Positions 7,690 to 15,312 of a stretch of 43,881 nucleotides of DNA are shown piece after piece. Numbering within the stretch: the first letter of the stretch is position 1; every line of letters begins with the position of its first letter. Below the pieces are notes generated by a model. It saw only the letters and a list, made by a program, of their open reading frames with translations, ran no database searches and was not told the origin of the DNA. The stretch lies in the NCBI RefSeq assembly GCF_001902145.1, contig NZ_MRST01000009.1, positions 1 to 43,881 of the forward strand. The letters run 5' to 3'. The stretch comes from Pseudomonas fluorescens. GTDB lineage: Bacteria; Pseudomonadota; Gammaproteobacteria; Pseudomonadales; Pseudomonadaceae. Both the position numbers and the translations under genes were made by a program.

Positions 7690-8961
7690 CTACAACGGCA
7701 ATGCCGATTCGCGCCGCAGCTTGTCGCCGGCCGGGTTGAGCGCTTCGCGCAGAAAGCCGAAACCGGTACGGCGGTCGAGGCGGAAGAGGGTGTTGGTGAC
7801 ATACACGTCGTCGCGCACCCCCACCACTTCCACCACCTCGCTGACGCAACGGCGCCCATCGGGCAGGCGCGTCAGTTGGATCACCACATCCAGTGCGGCG
7901 CAGATCATCTGCCGCAGGGTTTTCTCCGCCACCACACGGCCGGTCAGGCCCACCAGGGTTTCCAGGCGCAGCAGCGCGTCCTGGGCATTGTTGGCGTGCA
8001 CGGTGCTCATGGACCCGTCATGGCCGGTGTTCATGGCGGTCATCACGTCGAGCACTTCGACGCCACGGATCTCGCCAAGGATGATGCGGTCCGGGCGCAT
8101 CCGCAGGGCGTTGCGAATCAGGTCGCTGGCCTTGACCTCGCCATGCCCCTCGGCATTGGGCGGGCGGGTTTCCAGGCGCACCACGTGGGGGTGGCCCAGT
8201 TGCAGCTCGGCCACGTCTTCGATGGTGACCAGGCGTTCGTGGGGGTTGATCAATTGGCTGAGGATATTGAGCAGCGTGGTCTTGCCGGTGCCGGTGCCGC
8301 CACTGATCAGGATATTGCAGCGCTTGCCCACCGCCTCCTGGAAGAACTCGAAGATGTTCTGGTCGATGGTTTGCATCGCCACCAGGTCGCTGCTCTTGAG
8401 CATGTCCTTGCGAAATTTACGGATCGACAGGCACGGGCCGTCCAGGGCAATCGGCGGGATGATCGCATTGACCCGGCTGCCATCCGGCAAGCGCGCATCG
8501 ACCATCGGTGACGACTCATCCAGGCGCCTTCCAAGGGGCGCGAGAATGCGCTGCATCACACGTTCTACATGGTGCGCATCGATAAAACGCAGGTCGCTCT
8601 GGTGGAGTACTCCGTCACGCTCGATAAACACCCGGTGCGGGCCGTTGACCAGGATCTCGGTGATCGACACATCGCGCAGCAACACTTCCAGCGGGCCGAA
8701 GCCGGTCAGCTCATCGACGATTTCCTCGGCCAGGCGCTCCATCTCATAGCGCGAGATCGCCAGGTGCATGCGCGTGATGTATTCGGCCACTTTGTCGATG
8801 ACAAATTGCGCCAGGGATTGGCGTGAACCTTCCAGCAGGTTCTGGCCCGACTCTTCGATGGCATCGATGATGTAGCGATGCAGCACCAGTTTCAGGCCGT
8901 CGTGGTCGTTGTGCGCGGCGCTTTCACGGGCCGGGGCGCCGAAGAGTTTTTCGCCGTTCAT
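7690..8961 (-). CDS. tadA: TadA/CpaF secretion ATPase
   Basis: A 423-residue hexameric-type secretion NTPase of the CpaF family that powers Flp pilus assembly. The N-terminal domain (about 20-200) precedes a Walker A motif GGTGTGKTT (residues 221-229), an Asp box (TIEDVAELQL), a Walker B-like RPDRIILGEIRG and a His box GHDGSMSTVHAN. The start was set at the ATG 8961, which overlaps the tadZ stop by 4 nt (ATGA). A longer open frame to 9264 would lie inside tadZ. All catalytic motifs are intact. Confidence 0.95.
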   Translation of the reverse strand: MNGEKLFGAPARESAAHNDHDGLKLVLHRYIIDAIEESGQNLLEGSRQSLAQFVIDKVAEYITRMHLAISRYEMERLAEEIVDELTGFGPLEVLLRDVSITEILVNGPHRVFIERDGVLHQSDLRFIDAHHVERVMQRILAPLGRRLDESSPMVDARLPDGSRVNAIIPPIALDGPCLSIRKFRKDMLKSSDLVAMQTIDQNIFEFFQEAVGKRCNILISGGTGTGKTTLLNILSQLINPHERLVTIEDVAELQLGHPHVVRLETRPPNAEGHGEVKASDLIRNALRMRPDRIILGEIRGVEVLDVMTAMNTGHDGSMSTVHANNAQDALLRLETLVGLTGRVVAEKTLRQMICAALDVVIQLTRLPDGRRCVSEVVEVVGVRDDVYVTNTLFRLDRRTGFGFLREALNPAGDKLRRESALPL

Positions 8962-10151
8962 CGACTCGCCCCCAGCAGGCGGTCGAACCAGCGTGACGAA
9001 GGTTTCTCTATGGCCTCGGAGCGTTTGGCCAGGCGCTCGCCCAATTGGCGCAGGGTTTGGGTCAAGGCTTCGCGCGGGGCCAGGGTGAACAGGCTTTGCC
9101 CTTGGTTCTTGGCGTTCAGGCGGACTTCGGGGCTCAGGGGCAGCACGGCGATGCACTCCAGGCCAAAGCTTTTTTCCAGGGCTTGGGTGTCGGGTGCACA
9201 GTTTTTGATATAGCGATCGATGAGCAGCTTGGCATGGTCGAGCTTCATGCCTTTTTCGCGCCACAGGTTCAGCACCGCCAGGTTACGCCGACAGTCGAGC
9301 ACGCCCTGGTCGGTGCACCACAGCAGCTTGTCGCAGTGGCTGACAAAGGTGCGCAAGGCTTCGCTGTCGGCCTGCCCTGTGAGGTTGACCACGATGTGTT
9401 GGAAGTGCTGGCGCAAGGCGCTGAGCAACATGTACAGCTCGGCGGCGCTGGTCATTTCCAAGGCTTCATCGCCGGCGGCGTAGGCGAGGATCCGCAGGCC
9501 GTCGTCGGTGCTGGTGACTGCGCTGTTGATCAGCGTGGCGTCCAGGCGTCGCAGGTGGCGCAAGGCGTCGCCGAAATTGAAGGTACTGTCCAGGCCCAGC
9601 AGCGCCAGGCTGTCCCCCTTGGGCAGGCCGAGATCCAGCAGCAGCGTCTGTTGGCCACTCTTTTGCACCACCATTGCCAGGTGGCTCGCCAGCAGGGCGC
9701 CATCGGTATTGCCCTGGGCACCGTAGAGCACGGTCAGGCCGCCAAGATGGGCGTTGGGCGCGGTGGGCGGCAGACGCTTGCTCAGGCGCCGCACCAGACC
9801 GGCCACTTCGCTGGAGCGCGAGCCGTAGGCGACGAAGTCCCGGGCGCCGGCACGCATGGCGTTGAGTACCAACTGGTTGTCCATGCCGTCGCCCAAGGCC
9901 ACCACCGCCAGCATCGGCTTGGCTTCCAGGGCACCTTCGATCAAGGCGCACTGGGCTACCAGGTGTTCGCGGTCGAGGCCCACGAACACCAGGGTGGCGA
10001 AGGTCACGTCCACCAGTGCCAGCAATTCATCGAGGCTGCCGCCGCCCACGCTGATCACTTGGCCAAGGGGGGCCAGCGCGCCCTGGAGCCATTCCAGGTC
10101 GGTGCTGTTGCGGGTGATTGCCAGGAAGGTCTGGCTCAGGCTATCGCTCAT
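8958..10151 (-). CDS. tadZ: TadZ/CpaE-like localisation protein
   Basis: A 397-residue protein with an N-terminal receiver-like domain (about 5-125) and a ParA/MinD-like ATPase domain (about 140-360). TadZ is needed to place the Tad machine at the pole in other bacteria. The region that should hold the Walker A loop reads YGAQGNTDGALLASHLA and lacks the catalytic lysine, so ATP binding may be atypical; the following LLLDLGLPKGD aspartate region is kept. The ATG at 10151 overlaps the rcpA stop by 4 nt, and its own stop overlaps the tadA start by 4 nt. Confidence 0.88.
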   Translation of the reverse strand: MSDSLSQTFLAITRNSTDLEWLQGALAPLGQVISVGGGSLDELLALVDVTFATLVFVGLDREHLVAQCALIEGALEAKPMLAVVALGDGMDNQLVLNAMRAGARDFVAYGSRSSEVAGLVRRLSKRLPPTAPNAHLGGLTVLYGAQGNTDGALLASHLAMVVQKSGQQTLLLDLGLPKGDSLALLGLDSTFNFGDALRHLRRLDATLINSAVTSTDDGLRILAYAAGDEALEMTSAAELYMLLSALRQHFQHIVVNLTGQADSEALRTFVSHCDKLLWCTDQGVLDCRRNLAVLNLWREKGMKLDHAKLLIDRYIKNCAPDTQALEKSFGLECIAVLPLSPEVRLNAKNQGQSLFTLAPREALTQTLRQLGERLAKRSEAIEKPSSRWFDRLLGASR

Positions 10152-11353
10152 TGGGAGAGTCCACTGCGACGGTCGAAGTTGCCGTTTTCCAGGAAGAACA
10201 GGCGGAACCAATTCGGGTCATAGGTGCGCAGTTTTTCGCCAGGCAAGGACGGCAGTTGCGCATTGGCCGCCAAGGGACGAACCAGGTGCGGGGTGACAAT
10301 CATCAGCAGCTCTTTTTCTTCGCTCTGGATATTGGAGTCGCGGAAAAACGCGCCAAGAATCGGGATATCGCCCAGGCCCGGAAGCTTGGCGATGGTGGAG
10401 CGGTTGGTGCTGCTGATCAGGCCGCTGATCACGAAGCTTTCGCCGTCGGCCAGCGACACACTGGTGTCGGTACGTCGTACGGTCAGGGCTGGCACCTGAA
10501 TGCCTTCGATCCGGATTGCATTGTTGTAATCCAGCTCGCTGACTTCCGGGGCGACTTTCAGGGCGATGCGGTTGTGGTCGATGACCGTGGGCGTGAGGGT
10601 CAGGCGAATGCCGAATTCCTTGTACTCGATGGTGATGGTATCGCTGCCGGCGCTGGGCACCGGAATCGGCACTTCGCCGCCGGCCAGGAAGGTCGCGCTC
10701 TGGCCGCTCATGGCCACCAGGCTCGGGCGCGCCAGGGTGTAGGCGAAGCCGCTGCTTTCAAGGGCGTTGATCAGTGCCTTGACCCGGCCACCGCCAAACC
10801 CGATGTTGAAGCTGTCAGGGCTCACCGGCAATTTGAAGATGCCCTCTGAAGGGGACAGCAAGCTTGGGCTGCCGAGGAAGAAATTACTGCCCATGCCCAG
10901 GATCTTGGTGCTGGCCTCCTTGAGCTTGGTGCGGCTGACTTCGACGAAGCGGATATCGGTCTGCACCTGGCTGGGCAGCGTCGGGTCTTCCGAGGGCGAC
11001 AGTGATTGGCTGGTCAGCGCCGAGGTGGCCTTGCCTTTGACGAACACCATGCTCTGGCGCGGCGTGGTCGCGCAGCCGGTCCACACCATCAGGCTGGTAG
11101 CGCCGCTGCCGACGCCAGTAAGCAGGAAATGGCGGTCGCCGTTGACCCGCACATCGGCGATTTTCGGGTCGCCGATGGCCAGGCGCGTAATCGCTACCGG
11201 CGATTGCAGCTCGGTCTGCAAGCCTTCGCCCACCTCGATCACGGCGGGCAATTGGCCCAGGGCGTTGCAGTTGCCCGATGCGCCCATCGCCATGCCCAGG
11301 GGCAGGCACGGCAGCATCAAGGCCAAGGCCAATTGAGCGTAGCGTTGGCTCAT
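10148..11353 (-). CDS. rcpA: RcpA/CpaC outer-membrane secretin
   Basis: A 401-residue secretin with a signal peptide (MSQRYAQLALALMLPCLPLG...), an N-terminal pilus/secretin N0-N1-type domain (VIEVGEGLQTELQSPVAITR... about 35-110), and a C-terminal secretin domain with FLAGGEVPIPVP and LAKLPGLGDIPILGAFFR. It forms the outer-membrane channel for Flp pili. I chose ATG 11353, which has AAGGA 8 nt upstream, over the ATG three codons earlier. It lies 19 bp downstream of rcpC and overlaps tadZ. Confidence 0.92.
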   Translation of the reverse strand: MSQRYAQLALALMLPCLPLGMAMGASGNCNALGQLPAVIEVGEGLQTELQSPVAITRLAIGDPKIADVRVNGDRHFLLTGVGSGATSLMVWTGCATTPRQSMVFVKGKATSALTSQSLSPSEDPTLPSQVQTDIRFVEVSRTKLKEASTKILGMGSNFFLGSPSLLSPSEGIFKLPVSPDSFNIGFGGGRVKALINALESSGFAYTLARPSLVAMSGQSATFLAGGEVPIPVPSAGSDTITIEYKEFGIRLTLTPTVIDHNRIALKVAPEVSELDYNNAIRIEGIQVPALTVRRTDTSVSLADGESFVISGLISSTNRSTIAKLPGLGDIPILGAFFRDSNIQSEEKELLMIVTPHLVRPLAANAQLPSLPGEKLRTYDPNWFRLFFLENGNFDRRSGLSQ

Positions 11354-11372
11354 CCAAGGCATCCTTGTTCAA

Positions 11373-12317
11373 TCAGGGGGTAGGTTGTGCTGCCGCCGCG
11401 CCGCGAATCACTTCGACGCCCCGACGCTGGCCGGTGTCGGCCACCGCGGGGGTGATTTTTTTCGGCGGGCCGCTGAGGGCCAATTGGGTGAATTGGTAGA
11501 GGTCGCGGTTGGCGCTTTGCACCTTGTCCGGGGTGTCGCTTTCACCGGCCCAGTAGCGGCTGAGCAATTGTTCGTCGGCACTGCGCACGGCCAGGCGCAG
11601 CGTGCCGGCTTGGGAGGCGAGCATCAGCCGGCTCAGCAATGGTTCGGGCACCGCCAGCACCACACTGCGCGCGGCGGTACGGCGTTGGGCTGCCTGGGCG
11701 CGTTCTTCGGCGGTGGCGGGTGGTGGCACGGCCGGTGTGCCGTCGTTGGCCAAGCCCAATTGGTCGCCGACGCTGAGCAGGCGAATCGCCGGGATCACCA
11801 CCTGTGCCGACTGCTCGGCATTGGCATTGTCCTGGCGCAAAAACAGCAAGACATCCACGTAATCGCCGGGGCTCAACTGGCCACCGGCACCGATGACTTC
11901 ATCGACGGCAACGGCGAGTGCGCGTTCATTTGCACGGATCATGCGGGCCAGGGGGCCGCCTGCGGTGAAGCTTTCATCATTGAGCCAGGTGCCAGCACCC
12001 AGGGCCCGCATGGGCGTGCGGCCGATGGCCTGGTCGACGCGGGTCAGGCTGCCCGCCGGCACGGTGCGCAGTTTTTCCACGGTGACATCGGCAGCGGTGA
12101 GGGGCACAAAAGGTGGAACTGTGTGCACCAGCACCACGACCGGCTGGCGGGTCTGGTCTTCCACGACAGCAACGGTTTTTTCAACAGAAATGACAGGTTC
12201 AGGCGAAGGGCTAGCGACCGGTGCCGGTGAACGGCTCAGCACCAGGCCCCAATACCCTGCAACCAATGCTCCGATAAGCAGCAAGCCAGCCAGGACCATG
12301 CTGATGCGACTGTTCAT
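11373..12317 (-). CDS. rcpC: RcpC/CpaB pilus assembly protein
   Basis: A 314-residue protein with one N-terminal membrane anchor (MVLAGLLLIGALVAGYWG), then a SAF-like domain region (VPLTAADVTVEKLRTVPAGS, about residues 70-125) and an RcpC/CpaB domain with LSPGDYVDVLLFLRQ. CpaB/RcpC works with the secretin in Flp pilus biogenesis. It is the first gene of the tad operon. A GGGAG lies at normal distance before the ATG at 12317. Upstream are an inverted repeat at 12353-12370 and the divergent flp gene. Confidence 0.88.
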   Translation of the reverse strand: MNSRISMVLAGLLLIGALVAGYWGLVLSRSPAPVASPSPEPVISVEKTVAVVEDQTRQPVVVLVHTVPPFVPLTAADVTVEKLRTVPAGSLTRVDQAIGRTPMRALGAGTWLNDESFTAGGPLARMIRANERALAVAVDEVIGAGGQLSPGDYVDVLLFLRQDNANAEQSAQVVIPAIRLLSVGDQLGLANDGTPAVPPPATAEERAQAAQRRTAARSVVLAVPEPLLSRLMLASQAGTLRLAVRSADEQLLSRYWAGESDTPDKVQSANRDLYQFTQLALSGPPKKITPAVADTGQRRGVEVIRGAAAAQPTP

Positions 12318-12653
12318 GACGGCTCTCCCTATCCTGTTGCACTGCTTTTATTCTCGTTACTTCAAACGAGTTAAATTCGCAACCGGGCTGTGATGAACAA
12401 CTAACGATTTGGCTATTTGAAGGTAGCTCAGCTAGGACAAAATGCCATTACCGAATGCAAAATTTATCTGAATGCTAAATTTGTGCCAGTAAATAGCTGG
12501 CGGAGAGTGATGTCGAGGCGCTTAATACTTTGTGATTAATGCGTTCTTACAGTTGTGAGTGTTAAGTTTGTTGACAATGCTCTAGTGGCACACGGCAATC
12601 ATTGTGCGGGCCAGCTGTATCGGCGCTTTGTGGCGCACGGAAGGAGTACTCAT
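12318..12653. promoter_or_regulatory. Divergent rcpC-flp control region
   Basis: This AT-richer 336-bp region separates the tad operon from flp. It holds an inverted repeat CTCGTT-N6-AACGAG (12353-12370), a TAACGATTT element (12402-12410), a 17-bp-spaced direct repeat GAATGCAAAATTT / GAATGCTAAATTT (12453-12465 and 12470-12482) and a candidate flp promoter (12571-12599). PprB is the obvious candidate regulator, but I do not know its binding sequence with certainty. Confidence 0.6.
12571..12599 (+). promoter_or_regulatory. Candidate flp promoter
   Basis: A consensus -35 TTGACA (12571-12576) is followed at 17 bp by GGCAAT (12594-12599), a poor -10. This would give a leader of about 48 nt before the flp ATG. 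A good -35 with a weak -10 would fit an activator-dependent promoter, but this is a reading by eye. Confidence 0.35.
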
Positions 12654-12851
12654 ATGATCTTTGACCTGTTCTTGAAATTTTGCATACACGCTAAGTTATT
12701 CCTGCGTCGCAGAGACGGAGCGTCGGCCATTGAGTATGTGATTATCGTAGCGATAGTTGCGTTGGTTATCGTTGGTTTCGGCTCCGAGATTGGAGATAAG
12801 ATAAAAGATGTCTTTCAGCGAATCTCCGACGGACTGCCGGATCCGGCTTAA
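12654..12851 (+). CDS. flp: Flp type IVb pilin
   Basis: A 65-residue major pilin precursor. A 22-residue basic leader ends in RRRDG, cleavage is predicted after Gly22, and the mature part starts ASAIEYVIIVAIVALVIVG with Glu27 at +5 and Tyr28 at +6, the hallmark of Flp pilins. A short polar tail follows the hydrophobic helix. A strong AAGGAGT lies 7 nt before the ATG. A longer frame from 12555 is open but has no ribosome site. It is transcribed divergently from the tad operon and followed 56 bp later by a receiver protein gene. Confidence 0.95.
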   Translation: MIFDLFLKFCIHAKLFLRRRDGASAIEYVIIVAIVALVIVGFGSEIGDKIKDVFQRISDGLPDPA

Positions 12852-12907
12852 CGATAAATTGCTTTAGGCTATCGCCCCGCGGTTTCTTTTTTCGTCAGGT
12901 ACTGCCC

Positions 12908-13312
12908 ATGACCCACCCTTCGTCATCCCGCCAACAAATCCTATTGGTGGATGACGAGGAGGATGCGCTGATCGAGTTGGCCGAATCCCTCGAAAACGAA
13001 GGGTTCATCTGTTTCACCGCGACCTCCGTCACCTTCGCCTTGCAAGAATTGACACTTCACCCTGATATCGCCCTGGTCATCACCGATCTGCGCATGCCCG
13101 AGGAAAGCGGTATCTCCTTGATCAAGCGCCTGCGCGAACACACCTCACGCCAGCATCTGCCGGTGATCGTGATGTCGGGCCATGCAGAAATGGATGATGT
13201 CAGCGATATGCTGCGCTTGCAGGTGCTGGACTTGTTTCGCAAGCCTATCTACCTGTTGCGCTTGCTCGATACCCTCAATAGCCTGTTTCCCATCACCAAA
13301 CCTCACAGGTAA
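12908..13312 (+). CDS. Stand-alone receiver (CheY-like) response regulator
   Basis: A 134-residue protein made of a single receiver domain: Asp15/Asp16, phospho-acceptor Asp60 in LVITDLRMPEESG, Ser90 and Lys112 at the expected positions, no output domain. Its receiver layout matches that of PprB closely (same residue positions within one), so it may share the PprA-like kinase as partner or phosphate sink; this is inference. It lies 56 bp after flp and may be cotranscribed. The ribosome site is weak (CAGG about 9 nt upstream). Confidence 0.85.
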   Translation: MTHPSSSRQQILLVDDEEDALIELAESLENEGFICFTATSVTFALQELTLHPDIALVITDLRMPEESGISLIKRLREHTSRQHLPVIVMSGHAEMDDVSDMLRLQVLDLFRKPIYLLRLLDTLNSLFPITKPHR

Positions 13313-13333
13313 TGTTCGCGCGCCACTCAAAAA

Positions 13334-13424
13334 ATGTGGGAGCTGGCTTGCCTGCGATAGCGGTGGTCCAGTTAAAGATTCATTGACTGACACACCGCCT
13401 TCGCGAGCAAGCCCGCTCCCACAT
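13334..13424. repeat. REPIN 2 (GAGCGGGC class, hybrid left arm)
   Basis: A REP doublet between the convergent receiver gene and tpsB. The right arm is the standard TTCGCGAGCAAGCCCGCTCC, while the left arm reads GTGGGAGCTGGCTTGCCTGC, a diverged REP subtype. Outer ends ATGTGGG/CCCACAT still pair, so a hairpin with internal mismatches can form. Confidence 0.88.
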
Positions 13425-13443
13425 AAGCTCCCTCGCCACAGGT

Positions 13444-15126
13444 TCACAGCTGATAACTGAAGCTCAGCGTATATCGCGGCCTGCGGTTAAAGCTGTCCAG
13501 GGCGATATCCGACATTGGCTTGGCCGCTTCCAGCGCGATGTTGTAGTACTTCTTGTCGCCAAAGCGTAAACCCACCGCCGCCGAGGACATGTCGTTGGCC
13601 TTGACCGGCAGGTCGTTGAACCAGGATTTGGCGCGGTCTACCACCACATAGGGCTGCAGGATTTTCACCCAGTTGCCGGTACGGTTGAAGCTGTAGTTGA
13701 CCTCGTATGCCACCCCCCAGCCCTTGTCGCCCGAGCCTTGGTCGTCCGGGTAGCCACGGCCGAAATTCTGTCCGCCGAAGGTGACGCGTTCGCTGTCGGG
13801 CAGGGTGTTGTCGCTCCAGTACAGCGCACCGGACAGTACGCCTTGCCAGTTGTCGAAGAACTTGTCGCTTTGCACGCCGGAAAGGCGCAGGCGAAAGAAG
13901 TCGAGGTCGGGCTTGGCCACGTCCAGGTCACTGCGGGCCTTGGCGCCCAAACCGTCGATGCCTTGGTACAGGCCAGCGGTGATGATGCGTAGGCGTCGCG
14001 CGTCGGCCTTGCGCCAATCACCTTCGAAAGCCAGGGCGCGCAGGTTGGATTCGATGTCGAAACTCAGTGGGAAACCCACCAGTTTGTAGCGCGTGGTCTG
14101 GTCGACCACGTACAGGCGCGTGCCCAGGGTGAGTGACTCGGTGGGGGAGGCAATGAACGGGTGGCTCAGGCCAATGGAGTAGCGGTCGATGGACTGGTGC
14201 GGCTTGAGTTCGAAACCGCCGTCCAGTTGCACGCGGGTTTTGGGGTCGGCGCGATAGCGCTCGGCGGCGAGCGCCAGTTGGGTGCCCTCGGCATTGATGA
14301 ACTGGTTGTAGTCCACACGGTAGTAATGCTCTTTGTCCTCGCCGGGTGGGAACAGGCCGCTGACGGTCAGCTGTTCGCCCATGAACGTCTGCGAATTGCT
14401 GGTGGCGCTCAGCAACGCTTGCGTGCCGCCACGGCTTTTCTGCACCAGGCTCATGCTGGTGGTGAAAGGTTTGCGGCTGGCCTGGATCTGCATGCGCGTG
14501 GCGCCATCGGTGGTGCCCGGTGGCGGCACTTGCGCCTGTACGCTGAGGCCGGGGATGCGGCTCATCAGCGTGGTGTAGCGTTCGAAGGTCTTGCGGGTCA
14601 GCGGGCGTTCGGCCAGAAGCTTCTGCGCGAGTTTATCGACGTAGGCCGACACCGAACCAATGTCGCCGGTTTGTTGATAGTCCTTGATGTAACCCTCTAC
14701 AAGTACCACGCGGACCAGGCCGTTTTCGAAGGTCTGTTGCGGGAGGAACGCGTAGGACAGCAGGTAGCCATCCTCCTGATAACGACGGGTGATGCCACGG
14801 GTCGCTTCAATCAGTTGCGCGAGGTTGGTTTCACGTCCAATCAACGGCGCATACACCTGCGCCGTCTCGGCGAGCGGGTAGACCGTTCCGCCTTCGATCT
14901 GCAACTTTCGAATAGTGACCTTGGTGTCCATCAACAGCGGCTGGCCTGCAGTCGGCGGCGCCTCGGGTACTTGGGTTTTCGACGTGGGTGGTCGATAGGC
15001 GTCAGCGGGCAGGTTGGGCACCGGCAGGGTGCGGACAGTGTCGTTGCTGTTAAGAAAGCTGGGAAGGGTCTCGGCCTGGGCGTAAGCACTGAGGGTGAGC
15101 AATAACAACGGGGTCAACACGCGCAT
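13444..15126 (-). CDS. TpsB-type outer-membrane secretion transporter (ShlB/FhaC/HecB family)
   Basis: A 560-residue protein with a signal peptide (MRVLTPLLLLTLSAYAQAE), a proline-rich linker, a POTRA-type domain (about 75-150: VTIRKLQIEGGTVYPL... GYLLSYAFLPQQ), a second POTRA-like stretch (LVEGYIKDYQQTG onward) and a C-terminal 16-strand-type beta barrel ending in SFSYQL. A loop-6-like GRGYPDDQG keeps the conserved arginine. This family exports large TpsA proteins across the outer membrane. Start 15126 has GGAG 6 nt upstream. No gene with a TPS (haemagglutination) domain lies nearby; the upstream neighbour is a Gly/Thr-rich lipoprotein, separated by a terminator hairpin. Confidence 0.88.
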   Translation of the reverse strand: MRVLTPLLLLTLSAYAQAETLPSFLNSNDTVRTLPVPNLPADAYRPPTSKTQVPEAPPTAGQPLLMDTKVTIRKLQIEGGTVYPLAETAQVYAPLIGRETNLAQLIEATRGITRRYQEDGYLLSYAFLPQQTFENGLVRVVLVEGYIKDYQQTGDIGSVSAYVDKLAQKLLAERPLTRKTFERYTTLMSRIPGLSVQAQVPPPGTTDGATRMQIQASRKPFTTSMSLVQKSRGGTQALLSATSNSQTFMGEQLTVSGLFPPGEDKEHYYRVDYNQFINAEGTQLALAAERYRADPKTRVQLDGGFELKPHQSIDRYSIGLSHPFIASPTESLTLGTRLYVVDQTTRYKLVGFPLSFDIESNLRALAFEGDWRKADARRLRIITAGLYQGIDGLGAKARSDLDVAKPDLDFFRLRLSGVQSDKFFDNWQGVLSGALYWSDNTLPDSERVTFGGQNFGRGYPDDQGSGDKGWGVAYEVNYSFNRTGNWVKILQPYVVVDRAKSWFNDLPVKANDMSSAAVGLRFGDKKYYNIALEAAKPMSDIALDSFNRRPRYTLSFSYQL

Positions 15127-15229
15127 AGGACACTCCATGGTCAACTGCAGCAGCGCTTCGGGCCCGCCGGGTTCTGGGACTCGGTTCGGGAGGGCGGCGA
15201 CTGATCACAGGTGTCTCTGCCCATAAAAA

Positions 15230-15260
15230 AGACGAGAGACTTATTAAAGGTCTCTCGTCT
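15230..15260 (-). terminator. Rho-independent terminator after the Gly/Thr-rich lipoprotein gene
   Basis: A perfect 11-bp stem AGACGAGAGAC/GTCTCTCGTCT around a 9-nt loop is followed, on the minus strand, by a run of six T (15229-15224). It should stop transcripts from the lipoprotein gene before tpsB, so tpsB would need read-through or its own promoter in the remaining roughly 100 bp. Confidence 0.85.
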
Positions 15261-15312
15261 CAACCAAGCGTAGGCGCTGTAGGGGAGGCCGTCTAATCGG
15301 CCAGGTGCATTT

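Noticed and set aside
12422..12437. Sequence GGTAGCTCAGCTAGGA resembling the D-arm of a tRNA
   Set aside because: No acceptor stem, anticodon arm or T-arm with GTTCRA is found around it, and it lies in a promoter region.
12587..12603. TGGCAC...AATC considered as a sigma-54 promoter for flp
   Set aside because: The -24-like TGGCAC is present, but the -12 element TTGC is missing at the required distance.
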